Assembly (NCBI GenBank): GCA_013695395.1
Contig: JACDAP010000188.1
Location: 1 to 6,170, forward strand
From: Solirubrobacterales bacterium
GTDB lineage: Bacteria > Actinomycetota > Thermoleophilia > Solirubrobacterales > Solirubrobacteraceae
DNA: 6,170 nt
Reading direction: 5' to 3'
The notes under the pieces are model-generated. The model did not search any database, had not been told where the DNA came from, and was given only the letters and a program-made list of their open reading frames with translations. The translations under genes were made by a program, and so were the position numbers. Shown piece by piece: positions 1-6,126 of the stretch; position 1 is the first letter of the stretch; each line of letters opens with the position of its first letter.

Positions 1-136
1 CCGCGACACCGCCCCCACCGGTCTCGGCGGCGGCGCCGAGCCACGGCCGCCCGAAGCGGGCGGGCGCAACGAGCATCGCCGTGCCGATCCCGACCCGGCC
101 CGCAGCGACGGCACCGGCGAGCCCGCGCGGCGACAC
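1..136 (-). CDS. Start of an unrecognised hydrophobic protein, truncated by the window edge
   Basis: Partial gene: 45 codons are visible and the rest lies beyond position 1. I do not recognise it. The proposed GTG start at 136-134 lies four bases after the rpmA stop codon. An in-frame ATG at 76-74 (codon 21) is the alternative start. The visible product is rich in Ala and Gly and has a hydrophobic stretch at about residues 6-24, around VGIGTAMLVAP, followed by ARFGRPWLG. This looks like the first membrane segment of a small membrane protein. All three minus-strand frames are open here, so the case rests on composition. In this frame the A/T bases count 7, 12 and 5 at codon positions 1, 2 and 3, giving about 89% GC at third positions, as expected for coding DNA in this genome. 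It is clearly not Obg, which often follows rpmA. The start signal is weak: a GAG seven bases upstream. The reading frame is moderately supported and the function is unknown. Confidence 0.5.
   Translation of the reverse strand, partial: MSPRGLAGAVAAGRVGIGTAMLVAPARFGRPWLGAAAETGGGGVA
47..63. repeat. Perfect 7-bp inverted repeat with a three-base loop
   Basis: The plus strand reads CCGCCCG AAG CGGGCGG. It lies 78 bases after the rpmA stop and inside the proposed partial gene (its codons 25-30). It could form a stable GC hairpin, but no T-run follows it on either strand, so it is not a canonical intrinsic terminator. Chance occurrence in GC-rich coding DNA is plausible. Confidence 0.35.
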
Positions 137-140
137 TGCG

Positions 141-446
141 CTACTCGGAAGCGGAGGCCGCGGCTTCGCGCGCGGTCTCGAGGTCGGCCTGCGCCTCGGC
201 GGAGATCACGCTCACGATCCGACCGCGGCGCTTCTCGCTGAAGTCGAGGAAGCCCGCGGACTTCGCGTAGAGCGTGTCGTCCTTGCCGATGCCGACGCCC
301 TCGCCGGCCTTGAAGACGCTCCCGCGCTGGCGCACGATGATCTCGCCGCCGGTGACGACCTCGCCCGCGAACATCTTCACGCCGAGGCGCTGCGCGTTGG
401 AGTCGCGACCGTTCCTGGAGGAGCCGAGCCCCTTCTTATGTGCCAT
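141..446 (-). CDS. rpmA: 50S ribosomal protein bL27
   Basis: This 101-residue protein is bL27, a component of the large ribosomal subunit whose N-terminus reaches toward the peptidyl transferase centre and helps place tRNA. The N-terminal signature [20 protein letters not shown] is unmistakable, followed by [10 protein letters not shown] (about 33-42) and GKDDTLYA (about 54-61). The ATG at 446-444 gives exactly the usual mature N-terminus, without the cleavable leader found in Firmicutes. A longer frame extends upstream through rplU but has no support. The start has a good Shine-Dalgarno inside the end of rplU. The gene begins four bases after the rplU stop, so the two are co-translated. Most bL27 proteins are about 84-90 residues; here the conserved body ends near residue 82 and is followed by an Ala/Glu-rich tail ([20 protein letters not shown]). 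Stop codon TAG. Confidence 0.97.
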   Translation of the reverse strand: MAHKKGLGSSRNGRDSNAQRLGVKMFAGEVVTGGEIIVRQRGSVFKAGEGVGIGKDDTLYAKSAGFLDFSEKRRGRIVSVISAEAQADLETAREAAASASE

Positions 447-462
447 GTGCTCAGCTCCCCTT
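447..462 (-). promoter_or_regulatory. Ribosome binding site of rpmA, inside the end of rplU
   Basis: The minus strand reads AAGGGGAG at 462-455, then an eight-base spacer to the ATG at 446. The motif lies within the last codons of rplU and the spacer contains the rplU stop TGA, so ribosomes finishing L21 are already at the L27 start. This is the strongest Shine-Dalgarno in the window. Confidence 0.75.
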
Positions 463-759
463 GATGCTAGTGATCTCGATGCGCGTGAGCTCCTGACGGT
501 GACCCGTCCGGCGCTTGTAGCCGCGCTTCGGCTTGAACTTGAAGACGCGCAGCTTCTCGCCGCGCAGGTGCTCGACGATCTTCGCCTCGACGCCGGCGGA
601 CGCCAGGCCCGCCTTGTCGAAGACGGAGGTGTCGCCGGCGATGAGCAGCGGCTCGAGGGCGACGCTGGCGCCGGCCTCCTCGGGCAGGCGCTCGACGAGC
701 AGGGTCTGCCCCTGCTCAACGCGATATTGCTTGCCGCCGGTCTTGACGATTGCGTACAT
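451..759 (-). CDS. rplU: 50S ribosomal protein bL21
   Basis: This 102-residue protein is bL21, a 23S rRNA-binding protein of the large subunit, and its length is normal for the family. It opens with [17 protein letters not shown], the family N-terminus. Near the C-terminus it carries the rRNA-binding signature [16 protein letters not shown] (about residues 74-89), then LTRIEI. The ATG at 759-757 fits both the family start and a TAAGG Shine-Dalgarno six bases upstream. The stop is TGA. The gene starts 24 bases after the RNase E/G gene stop and is followed four bases later by rpmA. The rplU-rpmA pair is one of the most conserved bacterial gene pairs. No terminator or clear promoter separates it from the RNase gene, so I infer at least partial cotranscription. 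Confidence 0.97.
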   Translation of the reverse strand: MYAIVKTGGKQYRVEQGQTLLVERLPEEAGASVALEPLLIAGDTSVFDKAGLASAGVEAKIVEHLRGEKLRVFKFKPKRGYKRRTGHRQELTRIEITSIKGS

Positions 760-770
760 GAGATGCCTTA
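760..770 (-). promoter_or_regulatory. Ribosome binding site of rplU
   Basis: The minus strand reads TAAGG at 770-766, six bases before the ATG at 759. It lies in the 24-base gap between the RNase stop (786-784) and rplU. The gap is too short to hold an L21-type autoregulatory leader, and I see no hairpin in it. Confidence 0.55.
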
Positions 771-783
771 GTCGGACGAGGTT

Positions 784-2826
784 TCAGTCGGCGGCCTTGG
801 ACGCCGAACGGCGCCGCCCGCCTCTACGGCCGCGGCGCCGGGGCTTGGAGTCTACCGCCTCATCCTCGTCCGAGCCCTCCGCCTCTCCGTCGTCCTCGAG
901 GGCGACCGCGACATCGGCCGCGTCGACCTCCTCGTCGTCCACCTCCGAGGCCTTCGGCTTGGCCGTGGCCCGCTGCCGGGTCGGCCGCGCCTTCGGCTTG
1001 GGGTCCTCAACCGGCTCCTCCTGCCCGGGCACGAGGACGGCGACGGCCGAGGTGCGCCCGGCCTCCTCGATGCGGACGAGGCGCTTGACCCCGACGTAGC
1101 GGCCCGCCCCCTCGACGGAGATCACGTAGCCATCGATCTTGGCGACCGCGTCGTCGACGTTGTACATGTGCGGCTCGACGATCTGCACGAGCACCTCGTC
1201 GCCGGCCTTGAACGGCACCGCCTCCTCGAGGATCTCGTCGTTCTTGCCCTTCTTGACCACGTCGAAGTGGTCGAGCGGCAGGCCTTCGGTCCCGGTGAAG
1301 TGGAAGAACACCCCGGTCTCGGTCTCGAGCTGGTGGAGCACGCGGGCGCCGTGCCCGGTGAACTCGCTGGAGACGGCCGGGTGCATCCGCACGAGGAACG
1401 CCTCGACGCCGCGCGTGGCCCGGCCGGCGAGGTCGCGCAGCTGGCGCTCGAACTCGATGGCGATCGTGGCCTCGGAGCGGATGACGCCCTCGCCGTCGCA
1501 GGTCGGGCAGGTCGTGGACATGACCTCGCGGACGCCCTCGGTGACGTTCTGGCGGGTCATCTCGACCAGGCCGAGCTTGGAGATCTCCGCGGTGAACGTC
1601 TTGGTGCGGTCCTCGTCGAGCGACTTGCGGAAGATCTTCATGACGGCGTCGCGGTTGCGCGCCCGGGCCATGTCGATGAAGTCGATGACGATGATCCCGC
1701 CGATGTCGCGCAGCCGCAGCTGGTTGACGACCTCCTCGGCCGCCTCGAGGTTCGTCTTGGTGATGACGTCCTCCAGGCGGGCGCCCTTCCCGCGGCCCAC
1801 GTACGACCCTGAGTTGACGTCGATGACCGTGAGGGCCTCGGTGTACTCGATGATCAGGTAACCGCCGGAGGGCAGGTCGACCCGCTTGGAGAAGAGCCCG
1901 TCGATCGTCTTCTCGACCCCGTAGGCCTCGAAGAGTGGCGTGGAGTCCTGCCACAGCTCGACCCGCTCCACGAGCTCCGGCGCGGTGCGCGCGAAGAAGG
2001 AGACAAGGCGCTGGTGCTGCTTCTCGTCGTCGACGATCGCCCGCTCGAAGTGCGCGGAGAAGATGTCACGCACCACACGGACGGCCAGGTCAGCCTCCTG
2101 GAAGACGAGGCCCGGCGCCGGGGTCTCCTCCACCCGGGAATCGAGCACCTCGTGGAGCTTGTGCAGGTAGAGCGCTTCGCGCTCGAAGTCCTGACGCTTG
2201 GCGCCGTGGGCGGCCGTGCGGACGATGGCTCCCCCGGAGGGCATCTCCAGCGCCTTGACCTCCTTGCGCAGCCGTTCACGCTCCTTGTCGTCGAGCCGCT
2301 TGGAGACGCCGATGCCCTCGCCCGTGGGCGTGTAGACCATGTAGCGACCGGCGATCGTCAGCTCCATCGAGAGCCGGGCGCCCTTGCTCTTCAGCGGGTC
2401 CTTGACGACCTGGACGATGATCTCCTGGCCAGGCTTGAGCAGGTCGCTGATCTTGGTGCCGGGCGTACCGTCCTTGCCGCCGCCCCCGCCCCGGCCGCGG
2501 CGAGGGATCTCGACGCCCGGGATGACGATCTCGTCGACGTGGAGGAACCCGTTCTTGTCGAGCCCGAAGTCGACGAAGGCGGCCTCGAGGCCGGGCAGGA
2601 CGTTGTCGACCTTGCCCTTGTAGATGTTGCCGACGATCGAGCGGCTGCCGCGCCGCTCGAAGTAGAGCTCGGCGACACGGAATCCGTCGGCCATCTGGAC
2701 CTTCTTGGTCCGGCCGCGGCCCTTGGTCTCGGGCTTCTCGTCAGCGGCGCCCGGGCTTCCGGTCGCCTCCATCAGCGCGACGCGGGTCTCTCCGCGGTCC
2801 ACGCTGACGAGCACTTGCTTCTTCAA
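784..2826 (-). CDS. rne: Rne/Rng family endoribonuclease (RNase E/G) with C-terminal TRAM-like domain
   Basis: This 680-residue endoribonuclease cuts single-stranded AU-rich RNA in mRNA turnover and rRNA/tRNA processing. The S1 domain spans about 62-160 (GNIYKGKV, AAFVDFGLDKNGFLH) and is interrupted by a Gly-rich insert near 104-125. The 5' monophosphate sensor motif IVRTA places Arg203 and Thr204 at the E. coli R169/T170 positions. The DNase I-like catalytic domain has Asp336 in AIDVNSG-like context (VIDVNSG) and Asp382 in VIDFIDM, matching E. coli D303 and D346. The Zn-link CPTC supplies Cys440 and Cys443, used for dimer or tetramer contacts. Beyond the small domain, residues about 540-600 resemble a TRAM fold. 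An acidic stretch (629-658) and an Arg-rich end (662-673) follow. The start is TTG: it preserves the family N-terminus QVLVSVDRGETRVAL and has a Shine-Dalgarno, whereas the first good ATG (residue 45) would delete that strand. Residues about 21-48 are a charged insertion relative to E. coli RNase G. The product could equally be called RNase G. Confidence 0.96.
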   Translation of the reverse strand: MKKQVLVSVDRGETRVALMEATGSPGAADEKPETKGRGRTKKVQMADGFRVAELYFERRGSRSIVGNIYKGKVDNVLPGLEAAFVDFGLDKNGFLHVDEIVIPGVEIPRRGRGGGGGKDGTPGTKISDLLKPGQEIIVQVVKDPLKSKGARLSMELTIAGRYMVYTPTGEGIGVSKRLDDKERERLRKEVKALEMPSGGAIVRTAAHGAKRQDFEREALYLHKLHEVLDSRVEETPAPGLVFQEADLAVRVVRDIFSAHFERAIVDDEKQHQRLVSFFARTAPELVERVELWQDSTPLFEAYGVEKTIDGLFSKRVDLPSGGYLIIEYTEALTVIDVNSGSYVGRGKGARLEDVITKTNLEAAEEVVNQLRLRDIGGIIVIDFIDMARARNRDAVMKIFRKSLDEDRTKTFTAEISKLGLVEMTRQNVTEGVREVMSTTCPTCDGEGVIRSEATIAIEFERQLRDLAGRATRGVEAFLVRMHPAVSSEFTGHGARVLHQLETETGVFFHFTGTEGLPLDHFDVVKKGKNDEILEEAVPFKAGDEVLVQIVEPHMYNVDDAVAKIDGYVISVEGAGRYVGVKRLVRIEEAGRTSAVAVLVPGQEEPVEDPKPKARPTRQRATAKPKASEVDDEEVDAADVAVALEDDGEAEGSDEDEAVDSKPRRRGRRGGRRRSASKAAD

Positions 2827-2842
2827 ATGGATCAGTCCTTTA
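2827..2842 (-). promoter_or_regulatory. Ribosome binding site deciding the TTG start of the RNase gene
   Basis: The minus strand reads TAAAGGA at 2842-2836, then nine bases to the TTG at 2826-2824. The first three bases are the rodA stop codon, so the Shine-Dalgarno overlaps the end of rodA. This favours the TTG start over internal ATG codons and implies translational coupling of the RNase to RodA. Confidence 0.7.
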
Positions 2843-4042
2843 GGAATATCCGAGGACGCGGCCCTTGGAAGCTGTCGCAGCGCGCCCTTGCGCGTGAATG
2901 GACAGCAGGAGGCCGACGGCCACGAACGTGGTGATCACCGAGGAGCCGCCGTAGCTCATGAGGGGCAGCGGGATCCCGGTGATGGGCATGATGCCGACGT
3001 TCATCCCGACGTTGACGAAGACCTGGAAGAGCAGCATCGCGAGGATGCCGCCGGCGCAGATCGCGCCGAACAGGTTCTTGGCCAACGTCAACGCTCGCAA
3101 GGTACGCCACATGAGCAGGGCGTAGAACGAGAGGAGGATCGCGCCGCCGACGAAGCCGTAGCGTTCGGCCAGCGTCGCGAAGATGAAGTCGGTCTGGTTC
3201 TCGGGGAGGAAGTTGTCTCGGGTCTGGGTCGCGGCGTCGCGGCGTCCGAGCTTCTCGCCCGAGCCGATCGCGATCCGCGACTGGTTCTGCTGGTACCCGG
3301 CGTCGTCCGGGTCGCCGGACGGGTCGAGAAAGGCCGTAAGGCGCTCCACCTGGTAGGGCTGGAGCACCTCCACACCCGCCTTGGGGGCGGCGAAGAGCAC
3401 GAGCGCTACGGCCACCACCCCGAGGGTGATAAGCGCCGCGAAGTGCTTGCCGGGGACCCCGGCGACGAAGAGCACGGTGAGGACGATCGCGACGTAGACC
3501 AGCGCGGATCCGAGGTCGGGCTGGAGCATCACGAGCGCCGCGGGGAAGAGCGCCACGAGCATCGTGCGTGCGACGGTGTCACGGTCTCCGAGCCGCCGGG
3601 CGCGGTCGACCACGAAGGCCGCGAGCACGATGACGATGACGATCTTGCCGAGCTCGGAGGCCTGGAAGGAGAGGAACGGAAGCTGGATGGCCCGGCGCGA
3701 GCCGCGCGCGACCGAACCGAGCGCCATGACCGCGAGCAGCGTGAGGATCATGAAGCCGTAGAGCCCCCACTTGACCTCCCGCAGCCGCGAGTAGTCGACG
3801 CGGGAGATGAGCACGGCGAGGATCGCGCCGACCACGAAGTAGCCGGCCTGCCGCTGGAAGTAGAAGCCGTCGGGGACGCCGGGAACCCGGACGCTGTAGA
3901 GCGTGACCAGGGAGCAGGCGCAGATCCCGAGGACGGCGATCGCCATGATCGGGTCGAACGGGAGCGAGAGCCCGCTGCGCGACATGCCGCCCCCGGCACG
4001 GCCGGGGTCGTTGGTGGAGGCGGGGGAGATCGCGGAGCTCAC
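2840..4042 (-). CDS. rodA: RodA, SEDS-family peptidoglycan glycosyltransferase
   Basis: RodA is a 400-residue integral membrane enzyme that polymerises lipid II into glycan strands during sidewall growth, working as a complex with PBP2. About ten hydrophobic segments are visible (near 29-50, 65-82, 91-110, 131-147, 159-176, 180-196, 201-219, 297-312, 322-345 and 367-384), as expected for SEDS proteins. Family motifs include FQASELGK (126-133), LQPDLGSA (173-180), the large extracytoplasmic loop with DPSGDPDDAGYQQNQSRIAIGSG, then LPENQTDFIFA with the essential-type Asp at 285, and GIPLPLMSYGGSS (356-368). I chose the GTG at 4042-4040, whose GTGA overlaps the mrdA stop by four bases. In the 57 bases before the alternative ATG (3985), only 1 of 12 A/T bases falls at a third codon position, so that stretch looks translated. 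The ATG start would give 381 residues. Neither start has a clear Shine-Dalgarno. Stop codon TAA. Confidence 0.95.
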   Translation of the reverse strand: MSSAISPASTNDPGRAGGGMSRSGLSLPFDPIMAIAVLGICACSLVTLYSVRVPGVPDGFYFQRQAGYFVVGAILAVLISRVDYSRLREVKWGLYGFMILTLLAVMALGSVARGSRRAIQLPFLSFQASELGKIVIVIVLAAFVVDRARRLGDRDTVARTMLVALFPAALVMLQPDLGSALVYVAIVLTVLFVAGVPGKHFAALITLGVVAVALVLFAAPKAGVEVLQPYQVERLTAFLDPSGDPDDAGYQQNQSRIAIGSGEKLGRRDAATQTRDNFLPENQTDFIFATLAERYGFVGGAILLSFYALLMWRTLRALTLAKNLFGAICAGGILAMLLFQVFVNVGMNVGIMPITGIPLPLMSYGGSSVITTFVAVGLLLSIHAQGRAATASKGRVLGYS

Positions 4043-6126
4043 TGGGGGGCCACGGAGGTGCAGACGGGATCCGTGCCGGGCTTGCCTGTGTACCACTGCG
4101 AGAAGATCCGACGCACGATCGGCGCGGCCGTCTCGGCGCCGAAGCCGCCGCCCTCGACGGTCGCCACGACGAGCAGCGGACCCTTCTTGTTCGCCTCGCC
4201 CTTCGGCACATAGGCGGCGTACCAGGACTGATCGGCCTTGCCGGTGACCTGTGCCGTGCCGGTCTTGCCGAAGACCGGCCAGCGGTCCTGGTTCCAGTCC
4301 TTGAACGTGCAGGCGGACGTGCCACCCGCCTCGCTGCTCGCGGCCTGGAGGCCGTCGCGGATCGCGCTGAGCCCCGCCGCGGGCAGCGCGACCTTGCGGG
4401 CGGGCTCGGCCTCCAGCTGCTGCACCGGCTCGCCCTGCTCGTTCTGGATCGCGACCCCGATGTGCGGCGTCGGGATCGTGCCGCCGGTGGCGATCGCCGC
4501 GTAGGAGAGCGCCACCTGGAGCGGCGTGGCCTGCAGGTCGCCCTGGCCGATGGAGAGGTTGACGTTGTCACCAGCCAGGAACGGCCGATTCGACCCGTCG
4601 GCGATCCCGCAGGGAGCGTCCTTCGGCTTCTTCTTCCCGGATGGAGTCTCGGTGCCCTTCCGGCACCTGGCCTCAGCGTCGTTGAGCCCCTGCCGCCATT
4701 TGGGGCCGGGGATCACGCCCGTGGTCTCCGCTCCCACGTCGATCTTCGTGAGCCGCCCGAAGCCCAGGCGCTTGGCCCAAGTCTGGATGGCGAGGCTCTG
4801 CCGAGAACTGAAGACGTCCTTGCCGAGCAGGTAGAAGTAGATGTCCGAGGAGACCTGGATCGCCTTGCGCAGCGCGACCGGGCCGTAGGGCTCGGCGCCC
4901 GCGTTCTGGCGGAACTTCGCGTCCCCGGTCTCGTTCGGGAAGAGCTCGATCCGGCCGGTGTCGTTGATCACCTTGTCGGGCGTGGTGACACCGGCCGAGA
5001 GGCCCGCCAGCGCGGTCACGATCTTGAACGTGGAACCGGTCGAGTACTGCGCGGAGACGGCACGGTTGGTCAGCGGCGCGCCCGAGTCGTCGCCGTAAAG
5101 CTCATCGAAGCGCTTGCCGCTGAGCGGGCGCGAGAGCTCGTTCGGGTCGAAGGTCGGCGCCGAGCCCATCGCGTAGACCTCGCCGGTGTACGGGTCCATC
5201 GCGACGAACGCCCCGGGCTTCCCGCCCCCGACCTTCGAGAGCGCTGACTGCGCGGTCTTCTGGAGCTTGAGGTCGAGCGAGGTCCGCAGCTGGCGTCCGG
5301 GCTGCCCACGCCGTGTCCGGGTCGAGCCGATCGGCTGCCCGGCGGCGTTGACGAAGATCCGCTCCTCCCCATCCTGCCCGCGCAGGTAGCGGTCGTAGGT
5401 GCGCTCGAGCCCCGCCTGGCCGACGATCGAGCCCTGCTTGACGCCGCGGTAGCGCTTGGTGCCGATCTGCTTTGGCCCGATCTCGCCGACGGTGCCGTAG
5501 AGCTGGGCGCCGACCTCGTCGTTGGGGTAGTCGCGCAGGTAGACGGTCCGGACGTCGAGGCCGCGAAACTGGTCCTTGCGCTCGATGACGTAGTTGCGCG
5601 CAGCCGCGCTGACGTCCTCGGTCAACTGGACGGGCACGAACGGCTCCTGGTAGATCCCGACGATCACGAGCTCCTGGATCTCGTCGACGGTGAGCCCAGT
5701 GACCTTCCGGAAGCGCTTGAAGCGCGCGGCGAGCTCCGGCGGCGGCGGCGGGATGGCGACCTTCGGCCCCTGCTGCCCCTTCGGCCGCTTGCCGCGGGAG
5801 ATGACCTGCGCTCCCCACTCGGCGGCGAGCTCCCGCTCGTCCTCGCCGATGGTGCGCAGGTCGAGCTGGAGGACGATCGCCTTACGGTTCTTGACGAGCG
5901 GCTCGCCGTCGCGATCGACGATGAAGCCGCGCGGCGCCTGGATCGGCTGCGTGCGCACCCGGTTCTGGGTCGCCTCGGCGAGGAACTGGTCGCCGGAGAG
6001 CACCTGCAGGAACCAGAGCCGGAAGAAGACGATCGCGAAGAGGACGAAGGCGATCATGCCGAGGCTCGCCACGCGGACGGCGAGCTGCGGGGAGATCGGG
6101 GCGCGGCGGTCCGCAGGCTCGATCAC
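4039..6126 (-). CDS. mrdA: Penicillin-binding protein 2, class B transpeptidase of the elongasome
   Basis: This 695-residue membrane-anchored D,D-transpeptidase cross-links the glycan strands made by RodA and is the target of beta-lactams. It has one N-terminal membrane anchor (about 17-43) and the class B pedestal domain with APRGFIVDRDGEPL (64-77) and GQAGLERTYD (236-245). The transpeptidase domain starts near 300 (GAFVAMDPYTGEVYAM). Catalytic motifs are STFK with Ser365 and Lys368, SSD at 426-428 as the SxN/D motif, and KTG at 621-623 within FGKTGTAQ. SIGQGDLQATPLQ (525-537) is also typical. E. coli PBP2 has 633 residues; part of the extra length is a two-cysteine insert at about 480-512. 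The start is a GTG that shares GTGA with the stop of the preceding frame and has no Shine-Dalgarno. The next Met (24) lies inside the anchor, so the GTG is preferred. It overlaps rodA by four bases, fitting the RodA-PBP2 complex. Confidence 0.96.
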   Translation of the reverse strand: MIEPADRRAPISPQLAVRVASLGMIAFVLFAIVFFRLWFLQVLSGDQFLAEATQNRVRTQPIQAPRGFIVDRDGEPLVKNRKAIVLQLDLRTIGEDERELAAEWGAQVISRGKRPKGQQGPKVAIPPPPPELAARFKRFRKVTGLTVDEIQELVIVGIYQEPFVPVQLTEDVSAAARNYVIERKDQFRGLDVRTVYLRDYPNDEVGAQLYGTVGEIGPKQIGTKRYRGVKQGSIVGQAGLERTYDRYLRGQDGEERIFVNAAGQPIGSTRTRRGQPGRQLRTSLDLKLQKTAQSALSKVGGGKPGAFVAMDPYTGEVYAMGSAPTFDPNELSRPLSGKRFDELYGDDSGAPLTNRAVSAQYSTGSTFKIVTALAGLSAGVTTPDKVINDTGRIELFPNETGDAKFRQNAGAEPYGPVALRKAIQVSSDIYFYLLGKDVFSSRQSLAIQTWAKRLGFGRLTKIDVGAETTGVIPGPKWRQGLNDAEARCRKGTETPSGKKKPKDAPCGIADGSNRPFLAGDNVNLSIGQGDLQATPLQVALSYAAIATGGTIPTPHIGVAIQNEQGEPVQQLEAEPARKVALPAAGLSAIRDGLQAASSEAGGTSACTFKDWNQDRWPVFGKTGTAQVTGKADQSWYAAYVPKGEANKKGPLLVVATVEGGGFGAETAAPIVRRIFSQWYTGKPGTDPVCTSVAPQ

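Noticed and set aside
47..63. GC hairpin as an intrinsic terminator of the operon
   Set aside because: The 7-bp stem is perfect but has no T-run on either strand and lies within a coding-like frame. A Rho-dependent or coincidental role cannot be told from sequence alone.
81..464. Plus-strand open frame of 127 codons opposite rpmA
   Set aside because: It is antisense to an unmistakable bL27 gene; long open frames on the opposite strand are expected in GC-rich DNA with few stop codons.
447..719. Longer L27 reading frame starting inside rplU (192 residues in total)
   Set aside because: The extra N-terminus is Ser/Arg/Pro-rich out-of-frame rplU; the internal ATG at 446 gives the exact family start with a good Shine-Dalgarno.
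760..783. L21-type autoregulatory leader or separate promoter before rplU
   Set aside because: Only 24 bases separate the RNase stop from rplU, with no hairpin. A promoter inside the RNase coding end cannot be recognised from sequence alone.
2466..2520. Short repeat array in the G/C-rich stretch
   Set aside because: It is the codon run for the Gly/Arg-rich insert of the RNase S1 domain, not a tandem DNA repeat with a fixed unit.
4043..4096. Longer rodA start at 4096
   Set aside because: It would overlap mrdA by nearly 60 bases and add a basic, non-homologous N-terminus; the GTG at 4042 gives a standard 4-base overlap.
2705..4213. Plus-strand open frame of 502 codons opposite rodA
   Set aside because: The product is a low-complexity mix of Glu, Asp, Arg, His and Gly, the usual mirror image of a high-GC membrane protein gene. 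RodA on the minus strand explains the region fully.
3579..4571. Minus-strand open frame of 330 codons across the mrdA-rodA junction
   Set aside because: It is an Arg/Ser/Pro-rich out-of-frame translation of mrdA and rodA with no domain character.
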